A stretch of DNA of 64,000 bases from Ethanoligenens harbinense YUAN-3 (lineage in GTDB: Bacteria > Bacillota > Clostridia > Oscillospirales > Ethanoligenentaceae). The notes beneath the pieces were generated by a model. The model did not search any database. It saw nothing but the letters and a program-made list of their open reading frames with translations, and had not been told where the DNA came from. A program made the translations under genes and the position numbers. Below are positions 40,572-49,983 of this stretch, in pieces (position 1 is the stretch's first letter; every line of letters begins with the position of its first letter). The stretch is from NCBI RefSeq assembly GCF_000178115.2, contig NC_014828.1:2617501-2681500 (forward strand), written 5' to 3'.

Positions 40572-40766
40572 GTGGATGTGATGAGAATGACGCAGGTCAA
40601 GCGGTTTTCCAGAAAGCTCCTGATAAAAATAGAGGACTTGAGTGCAAAGGGGTACTGGCCGAAAGAAATATCCCGAAAACTGAAAATCACGGAAGACGAT
40701 GTTAAAAAGGGATTATTAAAAATCTATAAGGATGAGCTTGCGTATGAAAATCGGTTTGTGGAGTGA
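40572..40766 (+). CDS. Small helix-turn-helix-like protein
   Basis: A 64-residue basic protein; GTG 40572 or ATG 40581/40587 could be the start, none with a strong ribosome binding site. YWPKEISRKLKITEDDVKKGLLKI looks like a helix-turn-helix. It overlaps the radical SAM gene by 23 bases. Confidence 0.45.
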   Translation: MDVMRMTQVKRFSRKLLIKIEDLSAKGYWPKEISRKLKITEDDVKKGLLKIYKDELAYENRFVE

Positions 40767-41631
40767 CGCACATAATTTTCCAAACCTCGTGTTGATGAAG
40801 CTGTCAGCATACCACAAGGTCATCGGGGATCAGGTTGAGATGCTGTGCCATCTCAACCATTACGATCGGGTATACTGCTCCAAAACATTTGACTTTACGG
40901 ATAGCCCGGAAACGTATGCGGCTATCCGTGCGGATGAAATACTTTACGGCGGCACCGGATATCAAAACAGCAAAGTTACCCTGCCGTCTGAAATTGAACA
41001 TATCTATCCGGATTACAGTTTGTTCCCGAGCTACACACAGGCATACGGTTTTTTGACAAGGGGCTGTCCGCGGGCATGCCCCTTTTGTGTTGTCTCAAAA
41101 AAGGAGGGGAACAAGAGCATGCAAGTGGCCGATCTGCACGAGTTCTGGCACGGGCAAAAGGAAATAAAACTGCTTGATGCCAATCTGTTGGCCTGCGAAA
41201 ACCATGAGCAGTTATTGACACAGCTTGCCGCCAGCGGCGCATGGATAGATGTTACTCAAGGCTTTGATATACGGCTGGTGACGCCCGACAACATGCCCCT
41301 CATCAACCATCTGAAAATTCGCTCTATGCATTTTGCGTGGGACAACCCATGCGAAGATTTGATCGATCAGTTTCAATATTTTATCACGCATACTACTATG
41401 ACTAAGCATCAGCGTCCTGCCGTTTATGTGCTGACGAATTTCGGCAGCTCGCATGAGCAGGATTTGTACCGGGTATACCGACTGCGCAAATTAGGATATG
41501 ACCCATATATCATGATATATGATAAGCCCCATGCGCCACGAGAAACCCGATTGCTACAGCGCTGGGTTAATAACAAAATCATTTTTCGCAGTACTGAGAG
41601 GTTTGAAGAGTACAACCCGAAAGTAGGATAG
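40744..41631 (+). CDS. Radical SAM protein
   Basis: A 295-residue protein starting at ATG 40744. The iron-sulphur motif RGCPRACPFC (CxxxCxxC) is near residues 107-115. The N-terminal part (KIGLWSDAHNFPNLVLMKLSAYHK...) looks like a small Rossmann-type domain and the rest like a partial TIM barrel. Similar short radical SAM genes occur in phages and conjugative elements. The substrate is unknown; its place between relaxosome genes and the relaxase is unusual. Confidence 0.75.
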   Translation: MKIGLWSDAHNFPNLVLMKLSAYHKVIGDQVEMLCHLNHYDRVYCSKTFDFTDSPETYAAIRADEILYGGTGYQNSKVTLPSEIEHIYPDYSLFPSYTQAYGFLTRGCPRACPFCVVSKKEGNKSMQVADLHEFWHGQKEIKLLDANLLACENHEQLLTQLAASGAWIDVTQGFDIRLVTPDNMPLINHLKIRSMHFAWDNPCEDLIDQFQYFITHTTMTKHQRPAVYVLTNFGSSHEQDLYRVYRLRKLGYDPYIMIYDKPHAPRETRLLQRWVNNKIIFRSTERFEEYNPKVG

Positions 41632-41750
41632 TAAAAAAGTAGGTCTTTTGGCCTGCTTTCTAGCCGCGATTGCCGGTTATCTTGAACCGGTTGTTTCTTT
41701 ACTTAACTCCGGCAGTCCGGGCTACATGATGAAAAAGAAGGGTAAGCGGC

Positions 41751-44700
41751 ATGAGTGATTCCCCCGGCGTTACAACCATGCATAAATTTGTTCAGGCCAA
41801 AAGCGTCGAAGGCAGATACAGCGGGTATGCTGTTGGCTATATGGATCGACCGGAAGCCTTTGAAGAAGATGAGCACCTTGACGACCCTTTGTATAAGAAT
41901 GTTGATGGTTACATGGGAAACCGAGAAAAAACAGACGGCCTGTTTGACGCAAACTTTGACTTACTGAACGATTACGACAAGAAAAACTATGGAGAAATGT
42001 TTGACGCTGCTCAGGATGTTGACTCCTGCATGTACCAGCCTATCATCTCTTTTGATAACGACTATCTCCTGGCTCACGGTATAGATTATCGCACGGAAGA
42101 CGGTCTCCACCTTTTAAAAGAAATGACCAGACTGGCAGTCTCTGATCTTATTGCCAACAGCCACCTTGACGAGCACAACGCCATCTGGACAGGCGCGATC
42201 CACACCAATACGGGTAATATCCACATCCATATCGCCATCGCGGAAATTGAAAAGACCAAATCCCCACGTGACGTGCTGCCTGAAAAGGCCATCGACAAAA
42301 TGAAATCCCGCGTGGCCAATGTGCTTATGGGGGATGAAAAAATCATCCGGCTCTCGGAGTATCTGCATAAGGAGCTGCCGCATGAGATCCGCACAGCCGC
42401 GCTGGAAGCCGGAAACGAGCTAACCGCCCTCGCCCGCCTACTCCCAGCAGATTGTGCATGGCAGTATAACCGTCCCAGCATGGCTCCATATCGGACAAAA
42501 ATCAACCACTGCGTCGATACCATTATCCGCAGCAATCCTGAACTGACCGCGAAATACACCGACGCAATGGGTTTGTTGGAAGAATACCGGCAAGACATAC
42601 AAGATGTTTATGGCGTCGGAAAACACGATCGCGCGCACGAGATGATGGACAACAAACTGGCAGACTTCTACGCCCGCGCCGGCAACGCTCTGCTTGCGGA
42701 AGCCAAAGAACTGAAACGCGATATGGCCCTTGAAGAAGGGCACAAAAACGGCCTGCCCGGCGGACCAGAAGGGGGAAAAAGGGAAACGGATGATTTACCG
42801 GCCTCAGCGCCGCCTCTTGTGGATGAGAATGTGGACTTTTTAGACCACGCCCGCCCCTCCCCGCCAGAGGGCAAAATCGGGCAGGCAGGCCAACCAGAAG
42901 GGGGAAAAAGAGAAATGTCGGATAATCCACCTTTACCGGATGAAATGGACATACCACCGGAATCTGATGGGACGCCAGACTTTGACTATGTTTCAAGACC
43001 ACCGGAAAAGATTCCCGATGAGATCGACCTGCTCATAACCCGTGCCGAGCACGGAGACGCCCGCGCACAATACGATCTTGGCATGCGCACCCTGCGGGGC
43101 CGCGGCATTGAAAAAGATCCTGCGCTTGCTTTTCGGATTATCAAGGACTCTGCCGACCGGGGAAACCCGGCCGCGCAATACAAACTGGCTCAGATGTATC
43201 GGGACGGCATAGGCGTGCCGGCTGATGTCGCGGGCGCTTCCTGGACGGATAAAAACAGCTTCCACGCGGATGAATATTTTCACGAGGCGTTTCAGGGCTT
43301 TTTGGAAAAAGCAGAGGCCGGGAACGCCTATGCAAACTATCGTGTGGCCACAATGTACGAAAAAGGCGATGGCGTTCCGCAGGATGCCCAGAAAGCCCAA
43401 AACTACCTGCGTGAAGCGGCATACCTTGGTCACACGCAATCCATGTACCTGCTCGGCAAACAGCTTATTACCTCATCCATCAAAGACTATGCAGAAGGTA
43501 TCCGTTATTTGGAATCAGCGGCGGATAAAGGGCACGTTAAAGCCGCTATTACGCTTGGCCAGTCTTATCTGCCCGCCGGTGACGATGCGACCGCTTTTGC
43601 ATATATGCAGCTTGCCGCCGGGCTTGGCGATCGCCAGGCAGCGTATATGCTCGGGAAAATGTACCGCGATGGCATCGGCACACCGGCCGACGCGAAAAAG
43701 GCGGCAGATTACCTCAAACAGGGTGCCAACATCTTTTGGACGGACGAATACAAGTCCGCACGGGCATACCTGTATGGATCAAAAGAGGTCGAACAGGATT
43801 TTGCCACTGCTCTCGATCTGCTCAAAGAAGAGGCAGCGAAAGGCAACGCGTTTGCCATGTGCGATGTCGGCCGAATTTATGAGCGGGGCCTCGGTATCGA
43901 TCCTGATCCGGAAATGGCCACCCGGTATTACTCCGAGGGCCTTGCTGCTCTGCTGGCGGTCGAGGAGATCGGACATGACGCCTACATACAGTATCGCATC
44001 GGTAAAATGTACCGTTTCGGGCAGGGCACAGAACCAAACGACGTGATTGCCGCCGAATTGTTTGAAAAATCAGCCGACCAGGGCAACCCGTTTGCACAGT
44101 ACTCTCTGGGCGGGATGTACTACCGTGGACAGGGTGTGGAGCAGGATTTTGTCAAGGCTTTTGAGCTTTACTGTGCCTCGGCTAAAAAAGACAATTCGTT
44201 CGCCGCATATGAACTCGGTAAAATGTATCATGACGGGATTGGAACGGCTCCGGACGCTGCCGAAAGTGAGCGCTGCTTCGAGCAGGCATTCGCCGGGTTT
44301 GTTGCCATTGAGAAAGCCAACCCGGACGATAAGATCCAATACCGGCTCGGGAAAATGCTGGAGACCGGCACCGGCACACCAAAGGACCTCGATGCTGCCG
44401 TCCAGTATTACGAAAAATCCGCGAAACTCAAAAATCCAAACGCGCAGTATGCACTTGCGCGGATCTATCTGACCAGCCAAGACGCTGTGAAGATAAAACA
44501 GGCGATTATGTGGCTGAAAAAATCCGCTGTCCAGCAAAACCCGTATGCAAGATATACCCTTGGCAAGCTGCTGGCGGACGGCAAGGTCATAAAGCAAAAC
44601 CATAAGGCCGCGCTGATCTGCTTTGAGTCAATTGCCGACAGCAACCCCTACGCCGCTTATACCGTAGCAAAGATGTACCGGGACGGCATCGGCACCGAAA

Positions 44701-45884
44701 AAAGCACGGAGCAGGCGGACAAATACTTCACCATGGCGTTTCAGAGCTTCACCGCGGCGGAAAATGAAACGCCAGATGCCAACCTGGAATACCGTTTGGC
44801 CACCATGCTCTTGACTGGTGAAGGCTGCGAAAGAAATCCCGAACAGGCAGTTGCCTATCTGAAAGCCGCCTGTGACAAAGAGCATCCATCCGCGCAGTAC
44901 ATGCTTGGGAAAATGTATCTGAATGGCGATGTCGTTGCAAAGGATGAAAAACAGGCGTTTAGGCTCATCAAAGCCGCCGCCGACAACGATCATCCCCACG
45001 CAGCCTACACCACAGGGCAACTGTACCGGGACGGCATTGGCACCCAAAAAGATGAGCAGGCCGCCCAGAGGTACTTCCAGAAGGCATTTGAGGCATACCA
45101 GAAGGGGGAAAAAGAACAACCTGACGAAAATCTGGAATATCGGCTCGGTATGATGCTGCTTGCCGGTGAGGGGTGCCCAAAAGATGTAAAAGCCTCGGTT
45201 GTCTATTTGGATACGGCTGCCGGCAAGGGGCACGAATACGCCCAATACGCGCTGGGCCGCCTGTACCTCACCGGCGAAGATCTTCCGAAAGACGTCGATA
45301 AGGCCGTGGGTTATCTGGATGCCTCCGCCGCAAAGGGGAACCAGTATGCACAATACGCCCTCGGCCGCCTGTATCTCACCGGCGAAGATCTTCCGAAAGA
45401 CGTCGACAAGGCTGCCGACTACCTGGATGCCTCCGCCGCACAAGGGAACCAGTTCGCGCAATACGCCCTCGGCCGCCTGTATCTCGATGGAAAGGAGGTG
45501 CCAAAGGACGTGCAGAAGGGACTTGGGTTTCTTGAGGCTTCCGCCGGGCAGAACAACCCATTCGCACAGTACGCTTTGGGCAGGCACGATCTGTCGGAAG
45601 GAAAACGAGGGCGGGCGCTTGAGTGGTTCCGAAAGTCTGCCGCCCAGGGTAATGAGTACGCAAAGAAAGCAATTGATTACATCAATCGACCGAAAAGCCG
45701 CCCCCATCCCCAATGGCAAGCCAGCATCATACCGGTGAAAGCCCTGTCTGCGGTGCGAAGGCTCACAAACGACTACAACCGTCGTGTCGCTCAGCTCAAG
45801 CGTGAATTTGACCGTGAAATGGAACTTGAAAGAGAACAGACACAATCTCTTGAACGGAGTCAGGAAAAAGGCAGGAGCCTGTAA
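41751..45884 (+). CDS. MobL/MOBP-type relaxase fused to a long Sel1-repeat array
   Basis: A 1377-residue protein. Residues 10-320 form the relaxase: GYVGYMDRP-like start, a conserved YQPIISF strand near 95-101, and the metal motif HTNTGNIHIH at 151-160. An acidic linker (320-420) follows. Residues 425 to about 1300 are some 23 Sel1/TPR-like repeats (AQY.LGKMY.DGIGT..D, 36 residues each, some in longer units), and the end is a coiled coil. The last repeats are nearly identical in DNA. The relaxase nicks oriT and pilots the strand; the array probably binds partners. Confidence 0.82.
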   Translation: MSDSPGVTTMHKFVQAKSVEGRYSGYAVGYMDRPEAFEEDEHLDDPLYKNVDGYMGNREKTDGLFDANFDLLNDYDKKNYGEMFDAAQDVDSCMYQPIISFDNDYLLAHGIDYRTEDGLHLLKEMTRLAVSDLIANSHLDEHNAIWTGAIHTNTGNIHIHIAIAEIEKTKSPRDVLPEKAIDKMKSRVANVLMGDEKIIRLSEYLHKELPHEIRTAALEAGNELTALARLLPADCAWQYNRPSMAPYRTKINHCVDTIIRSNPELTAKYTDAMGLLEEYRQDIQDVYGVGKHDRAHEMMDNKLADFYARAGNALLAEAKELKRDMALEEGHKNGLPGGPEGGKRETDDLPASAPPLVDENVDFLDHARPSPPEGKIGQAGQPEGGKREMSDNPPLPDEMDIPPESDGTPDFDYVSRPPEKIPDEIDLLITRAEHGDARAQYDLGMRTLRGRGIEKDPALAFRIIKDSADRGNPAAQYKLAQMYRDGIGVPADVAGASWTDKNSFHADEYFHEAFQGFLEKAEAGNAYANYRVATMYEKGDGVPQDAQKAQNYLREAAYLGHTQSMYLLGKQLITSSIKDYAEGIRYLESAADKGHVKAAITLGQSYLPAGDDATAFAYMQLAAGLGDRQAAYMLGKMYRDGIGTPADAKKAADYLKQGANIFWTDEYKSARAYLYGSKEVEQDFATALDLLKEEAAKGNAFAMCDVGRIYERGLGIDPDPEMATRYYSEGLAALLAVEEIGHDAYIQYRIGKMYRFGQGTEPNDVIAAELFEKSADQGNPFAQYSLGGMYYRGQGVEQDFVKAFELYCASAKKDNSFAAYELGKMYHDGIGTAPDAAESERCFEQAFAGFVAIEKANPDDKIQYRLGKMLETGTGTPKDLDAAVQYYEKSAKLKNPNAQYALARIYLTSQDAVKIKQAIMWLKKSAVQQNPYARYTLGKLLADGKVIKQNHKAALICFESIADSNPYAAYTVAKMYRDGIGTEKSTEQADKYFTMAFQSFTAAENETPDANLEYRLATMLLTGEGCERNPEQAVAYLKAACDKEHPSAQYMLGKMYLNGDVVAKDEKQAFRLIKAAADNDHPHAAYTTGQLYRDGIGTQKDEQAAQRYFQKAFEAYQKGEKEQPDENLEYRLGMMLLAGEGCPKDVKASVVYLDTAAGKGHEYAQYALGRLYLTGEDLPKDVDKAVGYLDASAAKGNQYAQYALGRLYLTGEDLPKDVDKAADYLDASAAQGNQFAQYALGRLYLDGKEVPKDVQKGLGFLEASAGQNNPFAQYALGRHDLSEGKRGRALEWFRKSAAQGNEYAKKAIDYINRPKSRPHPQWQASIIPVKALSAVRRLTNDYNRRVAQLKREFDREMELEREQTQSLERSQEKGRSL

Positions 45885-45907
45885 ATGAAAATGAATAGAG
45901 GGATTGT

Positions 45908-47836
45908 ATGAACCGAAAAAAACAGCTACACTATGTCTATAAGGACACCTTGAGGCGCGTCACGTCCTATCCTGACCGTTGGAAACGGTTTTTAAAGTAT
46001 TGCGATCAGGTCTACCCGATGTCGTTTGAAAACATGGTGCTGCTCTTTGGGCAGAACCCCAAAGCTACTCTCTTAGCCACTGAAGAACAATGGCGGGCAA
46101 TGGGACGGAATGTCCTTGATAACGCAAAAGAACTTTTTGCTTTTGATACAAACGGCGGTGAGATCCGCGCGGCAAAATTTTTTGATGTAAAGCAGACGGA
46201 CGGGGAACCGGTTCCCGAACGCTGGCGGCTGGATGAAGACACACAACGCAGCTATTTGAGTGCCATCAACCGGCATCGATCCGAGCCGGCCGACTCGGTT
46301 GAACGCTATCTTCGGGACATGATAGCTAATGATGTGCAGAATTACGGCTCCTTTGCCGAAGATTCGTTTCTCAAGGCGTTACGGGATCGCGGGTATGATC
46401 CCGGCAAAATAGCTGCTCTCCAGAAATCTTTTCGCCCCATGCTTGAACGCAATATCCGTTACCTGGTTGGAAACCGTTGTGACTTTCCCATGCACAGCCT
46501 TCCCGCTACCGGCAAATTTCGATATATCCGCGATTTTAACGATGTGTATTCCGCCACGCTGTTCGGCATCGTTTCAACCGACATGGCACGCGCGGTGCTG
46601 ACGCGGGTGGAACACTATGTACAACGGCTTGATGCAAAGGAGAATTTGATCTATGAAACTGAATTATACCAAGCAGGGACGTTTTCTCTCTCCAGAAATC
46701 CAGATCTCGAACGATCCGAGGGACGACCGTCCGCTGGGGGATCTCGGGAAGAAGATATTCAAGCGGCTGAAGCTGGAGAACAAGTGGAACTTTACGATTC
46801 TGTTGGTCGAAGGCGAGCTGATGGGCAAGATGCACCAGGCCGAGGAAACGGCCAATCGGAGGCTGCCGAAGTTGATCGAGGAGATGATGTCGAAAGAGCA
46901 GCTCCCGGAGGATTTGGAACTGCGGGAGCAGCGGATGCAGGAAATCCGGACTCAGGCGGAGGAGCAGATCATCCGGGAGATGGTGCAGAGCTTGAGCTGA
47001 TCGCGCTGGATGAAAGTTATTTGTTGAAATCAAATTTGGGTGAGGGGCCGTTGAAAGACGGCTCTATTTTTATGCCCGAAGCAGCATCGGCAAAGAAGCT
47101 CTCCACCGTTCTCCTTTGTCTCCCGGTGCAGCCACCGATTGAAAGGCAAATGGCCTTGAGCGCAGAAAGCCTGCGTGAAGCGGTCGGCGGCCCTTATATG
47201 GAAATCGAGTATAAAGCCGGTGTTTCCTGTATTTGCAAACCACCCAATTATGATGGTGGCGACGTATTTAATCGCGTGGTATCCGGAGAACTGACGGCAG
47301 GCCCCATCATCTTTGTTCATGCAAACGCGGATGGTTCATATTCGTCGCTGTCAAAAGAGGACTTAGATCATCTGAAACTGAAATTCGCGGCACCTTTGAT
47401 CGATGTCGGCCGTGAAATGGATAGATCCCATGCGCTTCTGGATGCGGTTCAGGCCAACGAAGGCGAAAAAGTATCCCAGATGCTTGCCGGGCATAAGGAT
47501 GACGCCAACAAACTGATTGACGGTGCCACACCGCTGCATTACGCCGTTGAGCATGGCGCCGATAAAAGCGCTGCGGTGCTTTTGAAGCGTGGTGCGTATG
47601 TAGACGCCATCAATGAGGAGCGCAAGACTCCGCTTTTTCGGGCGGTGGAACGCGGGGATGCAAAGATGACGAGGCAGCTGCTCAAAGCCGGCGCTGACCC
47701 GGAACTCAGCGACGGCAAGCGCTTTATACAGGATATTGTCGCATCCAAAGCGATCAAGTCCATGCTGGATGAGTACACGACGATAAAACAACTCAAGACG
47801 GGGCGTTTGCCTTCCGGCCCGAGGAGGAAGATGTAG
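45908..47836 (+). CDS. ArdC-N-like protein with DUF3846-like and ankyrin domains
   Basis: A 642-residue protein. Residues 1-100 (YKDTLRRVTSYPDRWKRFLKYCDQVYPMSFENMVLLFGQNP) match the ssDNA-binding start of large ArdC/LtrC-like element proteins. Residues 255-370 are low-complexity Gly/Ala/Asp/Glu, and here another gene (46653-47000) is encoded in a different frame. Residues 370-500 resemble DUF3846, and 515-610 are about three ankyrin repeats (ATPLHYAVEHGADKSAAVLLKRGA). It sits between relaxase and coupling protein and may protect DNA in the recipient. Confidence 0.65.
   Translation: MNRKKQLHYVYKDTLRRVTSYPDRWKRFLKYCDQVYPMSFENMVLLFGQNPKATLLATEEQWRAMGRNVLDNAKELFAFDTNGGEIRAAKFFDVKQTDGEPVPERWRLDEDTQRSYLSAINRHRSEPADSVERYLRDMIANDVQNYGSFAEDSFLKALRDRGYDPGKIAALQKSFRPMLERNIRYLVGNRCDFPMHSLPATGKFRYIRDFNDVYSATLFGIVSTDMARAVLTRVEHYVQRLDAKENLIYETELYQAGTFSLSRNPDLERSEGRPSAGGSREEDIQAAEAGEQVELYDSVGRRRADGQDAPGRGNGQSEAAEVDRGDDVERAAPGGFGTAGAADAGNPDSGGGADHPGDGAELELIALDESYLLKSNLGEGPLKDGSIFMPEAASAKKLSTVLLCLPVQPPIERQMALSAESLREAVGGPYMEIEYKAGVSCICKPPNYDGGDVFNRVVSGELTAGPIIFVHANADGSYSSLSKEDLDHLKLKFAAPLIDVGREMDRSHALLDAVQANEGEKVSQMLAGHKDDANKLIDGATPLHYAVEHGADKSAAVLLKRGAYVDAINEERKTPLFRAVERGDAKMTRQLLKAGADPELSDGKRFIQDIVASKAIKSMLDEYTTIKQLKTGRLPSGPRRKM
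46204..46215. promoter_or_regulatory. GGAACCGGTTCC palindrome in coding sequence
   Basis: Perfect site, again read as Glu-Pro-Val-Pro, far from the parAB cluster. Confidence 0.6.
46653..47000 (+). CDS. TnpV-like protein encoded inside another gene
   Basis: A 115-residue protein read in another frame of the ArdC-like gene. ATG 46653 has a textbook AAAGGAG nine bases upstream. The sequence (MKLNYTKQGRFLSPEI...PLGDLGKKIFKRLK...LLVEGELMGKMHQAEETANRRL) follows TnpV of Firmicute mobile elements across its length, including the helical C-terminus. The host frame is low-complexity over the same bases, which indicates that the TnpV frame is the constrained one. Confidence 0.75.
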   Translation: MKLNYTKQGRFLSPEIQISNDPRDDRPLGDLGKKIFKRLKLENKWNFTILLVEGELMGKMHQAEETANRRLPKLIEEMMSKEQLPEDLELREQRMQEIRTQAEEQIIREMVQSLS

Positions 47837-47837
47837 T

Positions 47838-49976
47838 ATGAAGGCAAAACAGAGGTTCATCTATATCTTAATCGTGTTGGGAGTTCTGGCTGGAATGACC
47901 AGCCTTGCTACGATGTTGATCAACGTTGCCTTGCATTATTTATTTATTTTATTGCATTCACTGCCGTCCATTGTCAGATCCATCCGAACAAATACGTTTC
48001 ATCCAAACCTGAGTTTTCGATCCGGCTATCTTTTCACTACGGTTTCCCCTTTAAAATGGTACTACCCATGGCTGTTTGCCTTGATTCTGATGATGTTGCG
48101 TGGCAGGCAAACCGTACTCAAAATAAGCCACCGGGTTTTTCGGTCACTACCTGTTACAAAGCCAGACTTTGAGGGCAGCAGCCGGTGGCAAACGAAAAAG
48201 GAAATCCGACAGAACGAACAGTTGGTGGCCATCCCCCATAGCAATATCCGATCGGTCAAGGATGCGGGAATACCAATCGCGAGGGATTTACTTTACACGT
48301 ATGCATGTAAAGCGGTCGTTCACTCCTTGATTGTCGGTATCACACGCAGCGGTAAAGGTCAGTTGATGGTGCAGAACACGATTCGTTTTATCAGCCAGTG
48401 CAAAAACCCAGAATCGTTTATTGTCTTTGATCTCCGCGGCGATAATGCCCAGTCGAATTATCGGACGCTGAAAAAAACACATAAAATTCATATCATCAAT
48501 TTGGACAATCCCAAAAAGAGCGCCGGATGGGACCTGCTTTCCACGATTCGTAAAGCATTTTTGCAGGAAATAAAAGAAGGAGATTTTGATAAGACCATTC
48601 AGCTGACTACTACCCTTGCTCATGCGTTTACGGAAGACAGTACATCCGAGGCTGTTTGGCCTGAGTCCTGCAAACAGCTCTTGACCGCTATGATTTTGTA
48701 TCTGTTGGACGATGGCTATAAACGCGGTTGTCTTGACAAGGTGAATATGTACAGCGTCACGGAATTTTTCATCAAGTACGCTGGGCAGGAAATAAAGATT
48801 GGGCGGACAACGACCAATGCACTGGATACGTTGTTCTCCGAGCTTCCGGATGGTCATCTAGCAAAAAACTTTTATGCAACCAGCAAATTTGCGCAAGGTG
48901 ATATGCGTTCGTCCATTTTTGCAATACTATCCGCGAACCTGTCCATGTTTAACGATTCGGGTATTATTCGCCTTACCAGCAATGATGACGTAGACTTTGC
49001 AGACCTGGCAAATCCGGATAAGCCATGCGCCATTTTTATTATCGTACCAGAAGGGCGCGAGGAACGTAATAAACTGGTGTCCCTGCTGGTGGATCAATGC
49101 TACGCAGAACTACTTGATATAGCAAGAGCACGCCCGGATGGCCAGCTGCCGAGACGGGTGCGGATCATTGCCGATGAAATCTGCAACTATCCTAAAATCA
49201 CCGCACTGTCCAACAAAATCACAACTTCGCTGGCGCGCGGCATCATTTTAGACATGTATATTCACTCTCTGCCGCAATTTGAGGATAAATACGGCAAAAA
49301 CACCGCCCAAACTATTTTAAGCAACGGCGGCAATCTTGTTTATATCTATTCGCAAGACAAAGCAACTAATCAATATGTTTCGGATTTGCTCGATACCTCG
49401 ACCGAGGAGTATCGTACATACAACTCGGAGAATGGCGCTATTTTGGATAACAACAGAATGAGCCATTATAAGGGCAGACCGCTAAAAACGCCCGGTGAGC
49501 TGCGTCGGTTAAAATTTTGGGAAATCGTTGTAATTCAACAACGCAACTACCCTATTCATTCGCATCTTGTGCCATTTTTTCAACTGCACATACCTGTGGC
49601 AGCGTACGAGGAGCTGCCAATCCCAATACACAATGAGAAAAAAGAAGAACACCTCTTCCCCGTCTCATCCATAATGAATACCAAGCGGGATACCAGCGAA
49701 GACGCTGCACCCTTGCCCGGAGACAATGATGCGCCGCCAGCCGCAGCCGATACCCATGGCGACCATAAGGTAATCACTATGGATACCAAGCTTCAGGGTG
49801 TTCTAAACAACATCGATATCCTGACGCACGGGAAATTTCGGCATGCCGCCGAGAAGCGCAACAAAAACGCACTATATACTATGATTACCAAATACCAAGA
49901 GGCCGGCCAGCTGAACATGGAACAGGCCGAGCTGTTGGAAAGCTATGTTGATGATCTGTCTGATACAAAGGAGTAA
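47838..49976 (+). CDS. virD4: VirD4/TraG-type coupling protein
   Basis: A 712-residue protein starting at ATG 47838, one base after the previous stop. Membrane helices lie at residues 6-26, 30-45 and 74-90. Walker A (VGITRSGKGQL) is near residue 167, Walker B (RIIADEICNYP) near 443-453, and the TraG-type segment LSNGGNLVYIYSQDKAT follows. It links the relaxosome to the VirB channel. The C-terminal 120 residues are acidic and variable, as expected for a substrate-binding tail. Confidence 0.92.
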   Translation: MKAKQRFIYILIVLGVLAGMTSLATMLINVALHYLFILLHSLPSIVRSIRTNTFHPNLSFRSGYLFTTVSPLKWYYPWLFALILMMLRGRQTVLKISHRVFRSLPVTKPDFEGSSRWQTKKEIRQNEQLVAIPHSNIRSVKDAGIPIARDLLYTYACKAVVHSLIVGITRSGKGQLMVQNTIRFISQCKNPESFIVFDLRGDNAQSNYRTLKKTHKIHIINLDNPKKSAGWDLLSTIRKAFLQEIKEGDFDKTIQLTTTLAHAFTEDSTSEAVWPESCKQLLTAMILYLLDDGYKRGCLDKVNMYSVTEFFIKYAGQEIKIGRTTTNALDTLFSELPDGHLAKNFYATSKFAQGDMRSSIFAILSANLSMFNDSGIIRLTSNDDVDFADLANPDKPCAIFIIVPEGREERNKLVSLLVDQCYAELLDIARARPDGQLPRRVRIIADEICNYPKITALSNKITTSLARGIILDMYIHSLPQFEDKYGKNTAQTILSNGGNLVYIYSQDKATNQYVSDLLDTSTEEYRTYNSENGAILDNNRMSHYKGRPLKTPGELRRLKFWEIVVIQQRNYPIHSHLVPFFQLHIPVAAYEELPIPIHNEKKEEHLFPVSSIMNTKRDTSEDAAPLPGDNDAPPAAADTHGDHKVITMDTKLQGVLNNIDILTHGKFRHAAEKRNKNALYTMITKYQEAGQLNMEQAELLESYVDDLSDTKE

Positions 49977-49983
49977 GAATGCT

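Noticed and set aside
45443-45456. GGAACCAGTTCG in the Sel1 array as a palindrome copy
   Set aside because: The repeats encode GNQ(F/Y)AQYAL by descent from one unit and sister repeats diverge from the palindrome, so the similarity is probably coincidental.
44628-45845. A 405-codon reverse frame opposite the Sel1 array
   Set aside because: Mirror of the Sel1 repeats; no start signal and no family resemblance.
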